Source: Bacteroidales bacterium
Lineage (GTDB): Bacteria > Bacteroidota > Bacteroidia > Bacteroidales > JAADJA01
Length of the DNA stretch: 64,000 nucleotides
Direction: 5' to 3'
NCBI GenBank assembly: GCA_021740645.1
Contig: JAIOZL010000002.1
Coordinates: 62,001-126,000, forward strand
Shown here: positions 33,228 through 42,055 of the stretch, piece by piece
Layout: every line of letters starts with the position of its first letter
Numbering within the stretch: the first letter of the stretch is position 1
Program-made: the position numbers and the translations under genes
The notes under the pieces: model-generated
Told to the model about the DNA's origin: nothing
Seen by the model: the letters and a program-made list of their open reading frames with translations, nothing else
Database searches by the model: none

Positions 33228-33590
33228 CTATTTATTAATGTTTTTTAATGCCGTATTTACGCTAGTTATGAAAATGGCGATTAATTCATTACTCTCCTTA
33301 ATTGCTGATTCAAGCTTTCCCTTTTTCGTATAAATATTTCCTAATTCTAAAATTTTTAATGCAACCCTCGTTTCATTCAATTCCTTTAAAACAATCTAAA
33401 TTTTATGCACGAAATCCCTCTTTGATTCGGCACTGCTTGCTTCTCCGTAGTTAAGTGCAGGAGAAGTGCCCGATCTAATCATTTGTCCTGCAAGATGTTT
33501 TCCTGCAAGGGTATGTGGAAGATCCTCAGCAATTTCAATTATCAAAACAGCAAACCTTATAAGCCTTTCTTCTAAATCACCTTTGCTCAT
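33228..33590 (-). pseudogene. 23S-IVP/four-helix bundle protein gene interrupted by an amber codon
   Basis: The frame opens at ATG 33590 and reads LIIEIAEDLPHTLAGKHLAG and RSGTSPALNYGEASSAESK, typical of the four-helix-bundle family first seen in 23S rRNA intervening sequences. A TAG at 33396-33398 interrupts after DFVHKI. The same frame then continues IVLKELNETRVALKIL and NELIAIFITSVNTALK to a TAG at 33228-33230, giving 121 codons, the normal family length. Family members have Lys or Leu at the stop position, so one base change (for example AAG to TAG) explains it. It is either a recent pseudogene or a readthrough gene. Confidence 0.85.
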
Positions 33591-33637
33591 TTATTTCACT
33601 TTTTACTTCGATTATTTTATTGTTTGATATTTTTACT

Positions 33638-34297
33638 TTAAAAATACACTTCCGCATGCAAATTCTCCGATGGCACTCCCTGCTCCTTTAAAATATCAAA
33701 AACATCATAGATCATATTCACGTTACCGCAAAGGTAAATTAGGGTGTCTTTATTTACAGGATTTTGTTTTACATAATCTGTTACACGCCCAATAAAGTCA
33801 CCTTTTTTATCCTGTGAAACGCAGGAAATATAATTCCCCTTTGGATAATGTGTTTTTTCATAAGCTTCATTGGAATACCGAATGCCATGGATAATTTTAA
33901 AATCGATGCCTGGATGCGACCGCATAATACTATGAAAGGGGGCAATACCGGTTCCGCTGGCAATGAATAAAAATTTCCTGGAATTTTCATCTTCCTCTTT
34001 TATGGTAAAAAATCCAAACGGCCCATCTACTTCCAATTGATCTCCTGGATTAAGGCGCTTGAGTTTTTTCGAAACCAGGCCTTCGTCTACTTCCTTTACC
34101 AGGATTTCCAGATAGTCGTCGTTAATCCCACTATAAATTGAATAATCCCTTTTTTCGGTATCTCCGGCAAGCCCCAGGTTCAAATTCTGACCGGCTTTAA
34201 ACTGCATCCCGTAGCGGTTTATCCGCACTACATAAGTTGAATCAGTTAAATCACGTACACTTTGAACCTTATATTTGTTGTTTATTATCGTTTCCAT
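33638..34297 (-). CDS. Flavin-dependent ferredoxin/flavodoxin-NAD(P)H reductase-like protein
   Basis: 219 aa. RDYSIYSG is the FAD-binding RxYS motif, FIASGTGIAPFHSI the nucleotide-binding glycine motif, and YLCGNVNMIYDV the CGxxxMI-type element near the C-terminus. There is no Fe-S domain, so it is a simple FNR-fold reductase that passes electrons between NAD(P)H and a one-electron carrier. It stands back to back with the AFOR gene at 34474, and the divergent arrangement suggests they exchange electrons through ferredoxin, which is inference. A promoter lies at 34349-34380. Confidence 0.82.
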   Translation of the reverse strand: METIINNKYKVQSVRDLTDSTYVVRINRYGMQFKAGQNLNLGLAGDTEKRDYSIYSGINDDYLEILVKEVDEGLVSKKLKRLNPGDQLEVDGPFGFFTIKEEDENSRKFLFIASGTGIAPFHSIMRSHPGIDFKIIHGIRYSNEAYEKTHYPKGNYISCVSQDKKGDFIGRVTDYVKQNPVNKDTLIYLCGNVNMIYDVFDILKEQGVPSENLHAEVYF

Positions 34298-34348
34298 TTA
34301 CCTTAAATCATCAATTTGATTATCAAACTCCTGCCTTTGAAAGGGCGG

Positions 34349-34380
34349 CAAAAATATCTAAAATATGGAATGATTCCAAA
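34349..34380 (-). promoter_or_regulatory. Promoter (TTTG, N20, TATTTTTG) of the reductase gene
   Basis: On the - strand TTTG (34377-34380) and TATTTTTG (34349-34356) are separated by 20 bp, close to the phylum consensus, 51 bp before the ATG. Confidence 0.55.
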
Positions 34381-34473
34381 TAAACCTGTAAACCCAAAAA
34401 TTGTTTTAATCATTGTCCTTTCAAGGTTTCAATCCTTTTAAAATCCTTATCTTTATTCTAAAAATGCAGTTTT

Positions 34474-36348
34474 ATGACTACAGCCTTAAAAGTGTTAATG
34501 ATAGAAGCCGGAAGTTCGTTTTACAGGATAAACAGGTATAAACTGGGCGACTTTTGGGGGCCGGTCGACCTGGGGTTGCACCTTGCCGGAAAACATAATA
34601 GCCTGAACATTGGTGTAGGATTGCTTGCCGGATCAATTTTCCCGGGCTCAAACCGATTGATTGTAAACGGTTTTTCACCTTGCTGGGGTGGCTTCTTTAT
34701 TTCCAGCATGGGTGGGGCAGGATTGGTTTTTGATAACCTGGGTATCAATATGATCTCATTGATCGGACGGGCACCTTCCCCTTCTGTTCTTTATTTAAAC
34801 AGGCATCACGGCGAAGAGGTCGAGGTAAAGATTGAACCTGTCGATCTTTGGAAAGTTTGGGATTCAGGACGTAAGGGCACCTATGGGATGATGGAATATA
34901 CCTACCAGAATTTTGGGGATAAATTTTCAAACACACCAAGAATTTTAGCAACGGGTCCTGCCTCAATATCCACAGATTTTGGGGCTATTGGTTCTGCCCC
35001 GATTAAAAAGGAAAAAATTTCTAATGTTGATACCTGGGCTGGTAGGGGTGGTTTCGGATCAAAAATGCTACAACAACATAATATTGCAGCTATTATTTAT
35101 GGAGGGACCTATATCGATGAAGATTTTCGCGACCGGAAAGTAGCAGATGTTTGGTTCGAGGACAAGTATCAGAAAAAGATGGCTGCAAAAGACATTGAGG
35201 CAACAACCAAATACCGTTTTGATCCAAACTTTGAAACCGGTGGAACATTTGGGGTGAATTATGCCACCCTTGGTGGAAGGGTTATCGCATTTAATTATAA
35301 GTCGTTTGAATGGCCGGAACAGAAACGATTGGCAATGCATCAAAATCTTATTGTGGAGCATTATCTGAAACAATTCAATGAGGAAACAATTTCAAAAAAG
35401 CAACAGTTCAATTGCGGGGAACCTTGTGTAGCCGTTTGCAAAAAAATGAACGACCACTATAAAAAGGATTATGAACCCTATCAAACCATGGGGCCTCTCA
35501 GCGGTATCTTTGATCAGCGGGCGGCAGAAAAGGTAAATCATCATGCAGATATGCTTGGATTTGATGCTATTTCTGTAGGGGGTGTCATCAGCTGGTTGAT
35601 GGAGTGCCTGGATAGAAAATTATTATTGCCTGAGGAATTGGGTGTAAGTAAACTCCCGGTATTCACTTTGGATAATTTCAAAGTTGAAAAGGATTCAAAA
35701 CATAATTCTGAAATAGCCATTGAACTGCTGAATTCTATTATCCATAAAAAAGGCCTTGTAAATTTAAGCGAAGGAGCCCGAAAGTTTGGAAGAAGGCTTT
35801 CACGGAAAAAGGGGGTGAACCTTCTTGACTTGTTTGTATTTGCTTCCTTTGGCCGAAATGGTTGGATGGTTCCTAACCAATACTGGACACCGGGCGTATT
35901 GTCACCCATGCCCATCATGGGCAAGTATTATATGAACTATGGCAATGAATTTATTCCGCCGCGTGAACTTGGGCATCAAAATGCGGCCAGGTTCAATAAG
36001 GAATTGATCCTCGATAACCTTGGGTTTTGCAGGTTCCATCGAAATTGGGCAGAAGAAATGATGCCAGAAGTAATAGGTGAGTTATTTGGATTGGAGGAAA
36101 AGTTTCTGAATAATATATCACATACGGCTAACCGGATCAATAGCCGCAATGCCTCCGTATTCTGGGAATCGAAAAGGAACTTTGAACTAATTCATTCCTT
36201 TCTAAAACGTCAACATGAAGTACTTGGGGCTTCAGGAAAGGAATTGGATCATTGGCTTCAATATTTCGACAAAGATCAAAAGGCTGCTGCAATTGATTAC
36301 TGGTACGAAATCCATAAAGGGGTACATGAATCGCTAAGGGAGTTTTAG
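34474..36348 (+). CDS. Aldehyde:ferredoxin oxidoreductase family protein (tungstopterin)
   Basis: 624 aa, normal AFOR length. N-terminal patches SMGGAGLVFDNLG and ATGPASISTDFGAIG match the pterin-binding domain; WAGRGGFGSKM is the conserved RGGxG loop. The 4Fe-4S ligands are Cys314, Cys318 and Cys322 (CGEPCVAVC) with Cys519 in LGFCRFH as the fourth. The first spacing is C-x3-C instead of the C-x2-C of Pyrococcus AFOR. The enzyme oxidises aldehydes to acids and reduces ferredoxin, with W or Mo at a bis-pterin site. Its substrate is unknown. TATCTTTA at 34448-34455 is a possible -7 box. Confidence 0.85.
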   Translation: MTTALKVLMIEAGSSFYRINRYKLGDFWGPVDLGLHLAGKHNSLNIGVGLLAGSIFPGSNRLIVNGFSPCWGGFFISSMGGAGLVFDNLGINMISLIGRAPSPSVLYLNRHHGEEVEVKIEPVDLWKVWDSGRKGTYGMMEYTYQNFGDKFSNTPRILATGPASISTDFGAIGSAPIKKEKISNVDTWAGRGGFGSKMLQQHNIAAIIYGGTYIDEDFRDRKVADVWFEDKYQKKMAAKDIEATTKYRFDPNFETGGTFGVNYATLGGRVIAFNYKSFEWPEQKRLAMHQNLIVEHYLKQFNEETISKKQQFNCGEPCVAVCKKMNDHYKKDYEPYQTMGPLSGIFDQRAAEKVNHHADMLGFDAISVGGVISWLMECLDRKLLLPEELGVSKLPVFTLDNFKVEKDSKHNSEIAIELLNSIIHKKGLVNLSEGARKFGRRLSRKKGVNLLDLFVFASFGRNGWMVPNQYWTPGVLSPMPIMGKYYMNYGNEFIPPRELGHQNAARFNKELILDNLGFCRFHRNWAEEMMPEVIGELFGLEEKFLNNISHTANRINSRNASVFWESKRNFELIHSFLKRQHEVLGASGKELDHWLQYFDKDQKAAAIDYWYEIHKGVHESLREF

Positions 36349-36361
36349 GGAGTACAGTGTA

Positions 36362-37783
36362 TCATCCATTTTTCCTTTTATGCAAAATAATTCCCAAAAG
36401 AAGCACAAATAAGGCAACAATAAATGCCGGTATAAAGGATGATTTAGCCTGGAACTTCTCCGGGTGGATGGTCCCCCAAATGAAAAAGAAAAGATTGACA
36501 ACAAACCCAGCCATCACGCTTGCAACAGCAATCTTCCGATAAGGGTAAACATCCTTCTTAACCAAACCCAAAAAAGTAATGGGAACAAAAATGACAATGG
36601 TTGCAATACCTACCACCATTAAATCAACGATTTTAGGAAGTAGAAGGGCCATACCAAGGGCTATGACTCCAATAATAATAGCAGCTATTCGAATTTCTTT
36701 ATGGATATGTTTTTTATCAGCCAGCATCTTTTGTTTCCGCCAGCCTGCAAAATCACGTATTGCTGAAATGGCAATCAGGTTCAGGAAGCTATCTCCCGAA
36801 GACATTAGCGCTGACATTAAGCCAACCACAGCAAAACCAAGGATAAAGGGTGTGCTGTGTCTTTCGAGGAAAAGATAGGCCACATCTTTGGGTTCTATAT
36901 CTGTGTCCATGGTTATTTTAATAGTCATCCCTACCAATGGAAAGATGATATAAAATGGCAACATTCCCAATCCTGAAATAATGCTGACTTTTTTGGCTAC
37001 CTTCTCATTTTTGGCAGCAAGTATCCGCTGCCATATATCCATTCTGATCAATACTGATGGGGCAAGAAATAGCGGAAGCGCGACAATAAAAGCCCAACCG
37101 TAATAAGTTCCGTTAATAAAACTGGCCGGTAATTCACTTATTCTTGAAAGTCCATTTGTATCGGTATAAATCCCTGGAATAAAAATAAAGATGATCATTA
37201 AAACGATTACAATAAATTGCAAAAGATCGGTCAGGATTACCCCGGCCAGACCTGCAAAAGCGGTATAGGCGATCACAATCAAACAGGAGATAATAGCAGC
37301 TGGGATATAGTCGATGACAAAAGCAAATTTTAACAACGAGGCCATCCCAACGAATTGTGCAGCGAGAAGGAAAAAAAAGATAAAAATATTGACACCACTT
37401 ACCGCAGATGAAAACAGCTTTGAAAATCCATGCTCTTCGTCTTGTGTAAACCGTGAATTAAGAAATTGAGGAAAGGAATAGATCTTCTCTTTGCGACCTA
37501 TGCGGTTCATCCTGGGGGCAAAACGGGACAAAATAAAAAAACCAATGACGTAGGCGATCCCAATCCCAACAGCAGCGAACCCCGACTCATAGCCCATGGC
37601 CATCAAACCAATAGATGTGCCGCCCCCTACAAATGTGGCCAGAGTTGTTGCTACCAGAGGGAATGTTTTTGTGCTCCGGTTATTAACCAGGTAATTTTCA
37701 AGATCTCCGGATTTTACATGACGGGTGGTAAGGTAAAGGATGAGAATTAAGTAAATGACCAACCAAAAAATAAGCCAGGTCAT
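36362..37783 (-). CDS. Sodium:solute symporter family (SSS) transporter
   Basis: 473 aa with about 12-13 hydrophobic segments, starting at residue 3. FVGGGTSIGLMAMGYESG in the first core helices and the GLAGVILTDLLQFIV stretch are typical of the SSS family (LeuT-like fold), which imports sugars, amino acids or vitamins with Na+. SSGDSFLNLIAISAIRD late in the protein is the usual Na+-site helix. Its ATG overlaps the MNT gene stop by 4 bp, so it is translated from the HEPN-MNT transcript, an unusual arrangement. It converges with the AFOR gene 13 bp away. Substrate unknown. Confidence 0.85.
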   Translation of the reverse strand: MTWLIFWLVIYLILILYLTTRHVKSGDLENYLVNNRSTKTFPLVATTLATFVGGGTSIGLMAMGYESGFAAVGIGIAYVIGFFILSRFAPRMNRIGRKEKIYSFPQFLNSRFTQDEEHGFSKLFSSAVSGVNIFIFFFLLAAQFVGMASLLKFAFVIDYIPAAIISCLIVIAYTAFAGLAGVILTDLLQFIVIVLMIIFIFIPGIYTDTNGLSRISELPASFINGTYYGWAFIVALPLFLAPSVLIRMDIWQRILAAKNEKVAKKVSIISGLGMLPFYIIFPLVGMTIKITMDTDIEPKDVAYLFLERHSTPFILGFAVVGLMSALMSSGDSFLNLIAISAIRDFAGWRKQKMLADKKHIHKEIRIAAIIIGVIALGMALLLPKIVDLMVVGIATIVIFVPITFLGLVKKDVYPYRKIAVASVMAGFVVNLFFFIWGTIHPEKFQAKSSFIPAFIVALFVLLLGIILHKRKNG

Positions 37784-38103
37784 TTCACTATTTCTTTTGA
37801 TTTCGAATAGATTTTTATCCCAACATTATCAATGTGGTCTTTTAGTTCTTTATTCTGGCAATTTTCATAGTGGGTAATATCAAAGAAATAAGGAAGTGGT
37901 AAATCTTCATTTAATAAAGCCGAAAGTTTAACCACAATATGATAACTTATATTTTCTCCTTTGATCGCAATGTCAACATCCGATCCTTTTTTAAAATTGC
38001 CCATTGCACGGGAACCATATAAGTAGCCCTCCTGAATATCATCAAATTGGGCTAACCCATTTATAATCATGCTAAAGCTTTTATCTGAGAGGCCATAATT
38101 CAT
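37780..38103 (-). CDS. MNT-type nucleotidyltransferase (antitoxin MntA-like)
   Basis: 107 aa. GS at 30-31 followed by DVD at 42-44 (GSRAMGNFKKGSDVDIAIKG) is the minimal nucleotidyltransferase GSx10DxD active site. MntA-type proteins AMPylate the active-site Tyr of a HEPN RNase partner and neutralise it. The partner HEPN gene is directly upstream with a 4-bp overlap, and the symporter gene is directly downstream with another. No second substrate-binding domain is fused. Confidence 0.88.
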   Translation of the reverse strand: MNYGLSDKSFSMIINGLAQFDDIQEGYLYGSRAMGNFKKGSDVDIAIKGENISYHIVVKLSALLNEDLPLPYFFDITHYENCQNKELKDHIDNVGIKIYSKSKEIVK

Positions 38104-38504
38104 AGCTGATTCTTAAAATAGGCATAAAACTTAATAAGCTCAATAGAATATTCATCATGAATTTTTTTTAATGCTTCCTCAAAGTTTTTCTCATCGTAAG
38201 TATGGGCAAGAGTATTCCGTTTATCAAGCATATCCATCCATATTTCGCCTGTATCAATCATATCATAATGAAATGCATTTTTAATGATATCTCTTGGGAA
38301 TTTTAAAGTTGTCCCTTTACTTTCCATGAAATCCTTCATTAATTTCCAGGCTAATTCAAAAGTGTATTCAAATCGTTGCACCAATCCTTCCTTTTCAAGC
38401 ACTGAGAGGGTGGAATAGTTTTCGATTGCCTCTTTAAACTGCATGTAAGCCTTTTCAAAATTTATAAATCGCTGACGCCACCGTGTGTTCTTTTCATTTT
38501 CCAT
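38100..38504 (-). CDS. HEPN-domain protein (HepT-like toxin, HI0074 family)
   Basis: 134 aa, all-alpha. The sequence RNTLAHTY (Arg96, His101, Tyr103) fits the Rx4HxY motif of active HEPN RNases, where the Tyr is the target of AMPylation by MNT partners. The N-terminal RFINFEKAYMQFKEAI and ENYSTLSVLEKEGLVQRFE match the HI0074 (nucleotidyltransferase substrate-binding) branch. A strong promoter sits 22 bp upstream. With the MNT gene it forms a likely toxin-antitoxin pair. Confidence 0.87.
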   Translation of the reverse strand: MENEKNTRWRQRFINFEKAYMQFKEAIENYSTLSVLEKEGLVQRFEYTFELAWKLMKDFMESKGTTLKFPRDIIKNAFHYDMIDTGEIWMDMLDKRNTLAHTYDEKNFEEALKKIHDEYSIELIKFYAYFKNQL

Positions 38505-38526
38505 ATGAGTGGTAACTTTCTTCTAG

Positions 38527-38557
38527 CAAAGATATGAAAACTGATCATTACTTCAAA
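38527..38557 (-). promoter_or_regulatory. Promoter of the HEPN-MNT-symporter operon (TTTG, N19, TATCTTTG)
   Basis: On the - strand TTTG (38554-38557), a 19-bp spacer and TATCTTTG (38527-38534) match the Bacteroidota consensus at every defined base. The HEPN ATG is 22 bp from the -7 box, giving a very short leader. Confidence 0.7.
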
Positions 38558-38705
38558 TGAAGAACAAGGTTGAAGTTTAATAGGTTAAGTTCCATGGTAT
38601 GTGAGTCAATAAAATGATTTTAAATTAATTTCATTTAACACCAATAGATGAAAATCTTAATAAATTTAAAAATTCGAATTTCATCAATTCAAAAACAAAA
38701 AGTAG

Positions 38706-39200
38706 TTAATCATACAACTTCGAATACTCATAGGTATTCTTGCAATAGTTTAAAAATTTTTCAAAATCCTTAAAATCAATAACCAAACTTGCGGTATTAA
38801 TGCATGGATGAAAACTAATCTTTTCCGATTTTTTCAAATTCTCATCCAGAAATACATGAACGTGGTTTTCTTTGTCGTTGATCAAAGCTAGAGGAGATAC
38901 CGAGCCCGGGGTGATGCCAAGGTATTTCATCATTCGTTTTGGCGATGCAAACGTCAGTTTTCCCTGCTTCAATCTTTTTTCCAGATCGTGGATACGAAGA
39001 TCCTGTGTGTGTTCAAGGATTACAAGATAATGCCGGTTGCCTTTATGATTCCGGAAGAATATATTTTTACAATGTGTAGCTTTCAGATCTTTCCAGTATT
39101 TTTTTGCTTCCTCAATGGTTGGTGCCGGAGGATGCTCATTATATTTATAAGGAATGTTAAGTTCCTTCAGGATTTTATAAAGTTCAGGCTGTCCGTTCAT
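38706..39200 (-). CDS. Prolyl-tRNA deacylase ProX (YbaK-like)
   Basis: 164 aa from ATG 39200; upstream ATGs at 39212 and 39221 are possible, but MNGQPELYKIL is the usual family start. EHPPAPTIEEA, CKNIFFRNHKGNRHYL and LGITPGSVSPLAL are the ProX/PrdX trans-editing signature, with the Lys of CKN as the likely catalytic residue. The protein hydrolyses Ala-tRNAPro made by prolyl-tRNA synthetase. The ~200 bp between this gene's end and the HEPN start hold the HEPN promoter and AT-rich filler. Confidence 0.9.
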   Translation of the reverse strand: MNGQPELYKILKELNIPYKYNEHPPAPTIEEAKKYWKDLKATHCKNIFFRNHKGNRHYLVILEHTQDLRIHDLEKRLKQGKLTFASPKRMMKYLGITPGSVSPLALINDKENHVHVFLDENLKKSEKISFHPCINTASLVIDFKDFEKFLNYCKNTYEYSKLYD

Positions 39201-39224
39201 TTTAGGTACCATTTTTTCCAAAAA

Positions 39225-39254
39225 TAAAAAAAGTCCTGCATTTGCAGGACTTTT
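39225..39254 (-). terminator. Terminator of the amtB transcript
   Basis: On the - strand AAAAGTCCTGC, a 4-base loop, GCAGGACTTTT, followed by TTTATTTTTGG. It ends the TorF-amtB transcript just ahead of proX. Confidence 0.85.
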
Positions 39255-39282
39255 AACACTCTAAATCAAACCAAAGCTTTCT

Positions 39283-40494
39283 TTATAAAGCCCCTTCGTC
39301 ATATGCTTTTTCTCCATGGAGGGAATCATCCAATCCAAGGTCTTCTTCTGATTCTGATACTTTTACAGGAGTAATTGCATTGATGATTATCAACATCAGG
39401 TAAGTAAACAGGAATGCATAGGCTGCACCTAGAGCTACAGCAACTACTTCTTTCATAAAGAATGCCACATCCCCTTCAATCAATCCGGATTGTCCACCAA
39501 TAGCTTCTACTGCAAAAACACCAAGTAAAATTGTTCCAAGTGTCCCTCCAATTCCGTGCACACCCCATACATCAAGAGCATCATCCCATCCCAATCGATT
39601 TTTAAGTTGGACCGCGAGATAGCATATAGCTCCGGCAGCAATTCCAATTACCATCGCAGCCCATAAAGGTACAAACCCTGCAGCAGGCGTAATCGTGGCC
39701 AGTCCCGCAACGGCACCAGTTAACAAACCTACAAATTTAGGCTTACGATCCCTTGACCATTCAATTATTAACCAGGTAATAGCGGCAAATGAAGCAGCCA
39801 CATCTGTATTCAGGAAAGCAAGTGTTGTGATGGCATCCACATCTAATTCACTCCCCGCATTAAATCCGTACCAACCAAACCAAAGTAATCCGGTACCAAT
39901 AGCAACCAGAGGAATGCTATTTGGCGGAGAGGCAGTATCCCTGCGTTTTCCAACGTAAAATACTGAGGCAAGTGCAGCAAAACCTGCAGTGGCATGAACC
40001 ACAATACCTCCGGCAAAATCTTTCACACCCCATTCAGCCAGGAATCCACCACCCCATACCATATGAACGAAGGGATAATATACAAATAGTTGCCAAACAA
40101 CCAGGAAGATTAAATAGGCTTTAAAAGTCACCCTGTTAACAAATGCCCCGGTAATAAGGGCAGGTGTAATAATGGCAAACATCATTTGGTAAGCTACAAA
40201 AATGTACATGGGGTATTTCCCATTGTCAAAGGCAGCATCGAACGGCATTCCGTGGAGGAAGGCAAGATCAAGATTACCAATAATTCCTCCTTCACCGCCG
40301 CTGAAACAAAGTGAGAAGCCAACAGCTACCCACATAATTGTTGTTATTCCTAAAGAAACAAAGGTTTGGATCATAATGCCCAAAATGTTTCTTTTTCCTG
40401 CCAATCCTCCATAAAAGAAAGCCAGGCCAGGTGTCATTAACATAACAAGGCTTGTGGCAAGAATCATAAATCCTGTTGAACCGCTATCAAACAT
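39283..40494 (-). CDS. amtB: Ammonium transporter AmtB
   Basis: 403 aa, about 11 membrane helices. TPGLAFFYGG begins the core; the twin-histidine pore residues stand in VVHATAGFAAL and WGVHGIGGTLG. It conducts ammonium across the inner membrane. There is no signal peptide and no adjacent glnK, unlike the usual proteobacterial pair; an unlinked PII is expected. It lies 32 bp after the TorF-like gene on the same strand, so the two are probably co-transcribed and respond together to nitrogen supply. Confidence 0.93.
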   Translation of the reverse strand: MFDSGSTGFMILATSLVMLMTPGLAFFYGGLAGKRNILGIMIQTFVSLGITTIMWVAVGFSLCFSGGEGGIIGNLDLAFLHGMPFDAAFDNGKYPMYIFVAYQMMFAIITPALITGAFVNRVTFKAYLIFLVVWQLFVYYPFVHMVWGGGFLAEWGVKDFAGGIVVHATAGFAALASVFYVGKRRDTASPPNSIPLVAIGTGLLWFGWYGFNAGSELDVDAITTLAFLNTDVAASFAAITWLIIEWSRDRKPKFVGLLTGAVAGLATITPAAGFVPLWAAMVIGIAAGAICYLAVQLKNRLGWDDALDVWGVHGIGGTLGTILLGVFAVEAIGGQSGLIEGDVAFFMKEVVAVALGAAYAFLFTYLMLIIINAITPVKVSESEEDLGLDDSLHGEKAYDEGAL

Positions 40495-40526
40495 AATTTT
40501 TTCTCCTATTTTTAGTGAATAATTTT

Positions 40527-41279
40527 TTAAAGCGAAATGCCCAGCACGAAAAAGATATTTTGTTGCTGTGGGTTAGTAATCACTGATACGTTTACAGGAA
40601 GCGCAAACTTTTCAGTTATTTGCACTTCTTTTTCTGCTTTTATACCAATATTAATAATGCCCTCATGAGGACCATAAAAACCGGATTCTCCTTTATCTGA
40701 GTCTGGTTTTGTCGGTGTTCCGCCTAAGAAGAAATCCAGGTTCGTTTCATTTATAGCCGCAGAATAACCCAATTCGAAATAGGTTGAATACTGTAAAGTA
40801 TTATCAACAGTGCGGGCATCTGCCCCTGCGAAATTAGTGGCTACCAGCAGGCTGACCGGAATCTTTTCTGTTCCGTTAAAGCTTACAGCTCCTTCAAATA
40901 CATGGCCGGTGTTGTTATAATCGTACTGGAAATACTTATTGTTGGCCACAGATGCATCAGGAAAAAAGTAATCAGTCACCAACACCGTAAAAATGTCATT
41001 AAAAGTATAGGATGCATATAAGTCTGCTTCCTGGAAATTGGCATCATTGGTGGCATAAGAACCCCAGGCACCAAAAGCAAATCCACCACAGCCGAGTTCC
41101 ATATATGGCTGTATAGCCGGAGAATTTCCAAAATCGGCCCCCCGCCATATATATCGGCTTACTAGGTCGGCCCCTGGATCAAGCGTAAGTTTATCCTGCC
41201 CTAAAGCAGATTGTGCAAACAGGATAAAAATAAGTCCTGCCAAAAAACATGATTGATAAAAAGTAGCGTGTCTCTTCAT
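40527..41279 (-). CDS. TorF-family putative outer-membrane porin
   Basis: 250 aa with a signal peptide ending near SALGQ. SRYIWRGADFGNSPAIQPYMELG is the TorF family start, followed by alternating beta strands (DLYASYTFNDIF, FELGYSAAINET) and the final NIFFVLGISL typical of barrels. The family is of uncertain substrate. The genomic link to amtB suggests it helps nitrogenous solutes or small ions cross the outer membrane, which is inference. No clear sigma-54 site is visible upstream. Confidence 0.75.
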   Translation of the reverse strand: MKRHATFYQSCFLAGLIFILFAQSALGQDKLTLDPGADLVSRYIWRGADFGNSPAIQPYMELGCGGFAFGAWGSYATNDANFQEADLYASYTFNDIFTVLVTDYFFPDASVANNKYFQYDYNNTGHVFEGAVSFNGTEKIPVSLLVATNFAGADARTVDNTLQYSTYFELGYSAAINETNLDFFLGGTPTKPDSDKGESGFYGPHEGIINIGIKAEKEVQITEKFALPVNVSVITNPQQQNIFFVLGISL

Positions 41280-41410
41280 TTTATTTTTATTTAAAATTAT
41301 TGAGACAAAGATTTAAAAAATACGCGCTATTTTCAATAGTTCATTTAAGGAAAGTGAATACGTGAATTTTGGATAATTAAGTACGTGTTTTACTTAAATT
41401 TTGGCCAGCA

Positions 41411-42055
41411 TCAAATTTCAATAATGTGGTTTTTAATAGCAAATTTAATGAGTTCAACCGTTGATTTTAAACCTAGTTTTTGCATAATGTGGTTCTTATG
41501 TGATTCAACGGTTCGGGTTGAAATGAACAGAAGGTCTGCCATTTCTTTGTTGGTTTTCCCTTCTGCAAATAGCTTTAAAATTTCGAGTTCCCTGCTGGAA
41601 AGCGAGTTTTCAGAATTCCCCTCGTTTTTAGCTTTTTTTATATAACTTTTTAAGATGATATTGGAAACAGGTTCGCTAAAATACTCTTCCCCAATAGCCA
41701 CTTTTCTGATAGCTTCAATCAACTCCTGCCGGGTGGAATTTTTAGGTAAATATGCCAGGGCTCCGGCTTTGACAGCATTAAAAATAAAATCCTCATTCAG
41801 GTGCATCGAAAGGATAATCACTTTAATAACAGGGTATTCGGCAGCCAGTTTCTTAGTAATCTCAATTCCTGAAATATCAGGTAAACTGATGTCAAGGATA
41901 GCGATGTCGGGTATTTGCACTTTCAGTAAACTGAAAAACTCTTTTGCTGTGGAAGCTTCGCCTATCACTTCTATCCCATCGGTCTGTATGAGAGCTTTGA
42001 TCCCGTCACGCACTATGGCATGATCATCTACAAGCAATACTTTAATCGGATTCAT
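41411..42055 (-). CDS. NarL/LuxR-type response regulator
   Basis: 214 aa from ATG 42055; an ATG at 42082 would add nine residues inside the kinase gene. The receiver domain holds VDDH and phospho-acceptor Asp55 (AILDISLPD), with Lys in LPKNSTRQE. The C-terminal LuxR helix-turn-helix reads SSRELEILKLFAEGKTNKEM. It binds DNA when phosphorylated by its partner kinase, whose gene overlaps by 14 bp. Targets are unknown; the TorF-amtB pair is the next gene set downstream on the same strand. Confidence 0.92.
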   Translation of the reverse strand: MNPIKVLLVDDHAIVRDGIKALIQTDGIEVIGEASTAKEFFSLLKVQIPDIAILDISLPDISGIEITKKLAAEYPVIKVIILSMHLNEDFIFNAVKAGALAYLPKNSTRQELIEAIRKVAIGEEYFSEPVSNIILKSYIKKAKNEGNSENSLSSRELEILKLFAEGKTNKEMADLLFISTRTVESHKNHIMQKLGLKSTVELIKFAIKNHIIEI

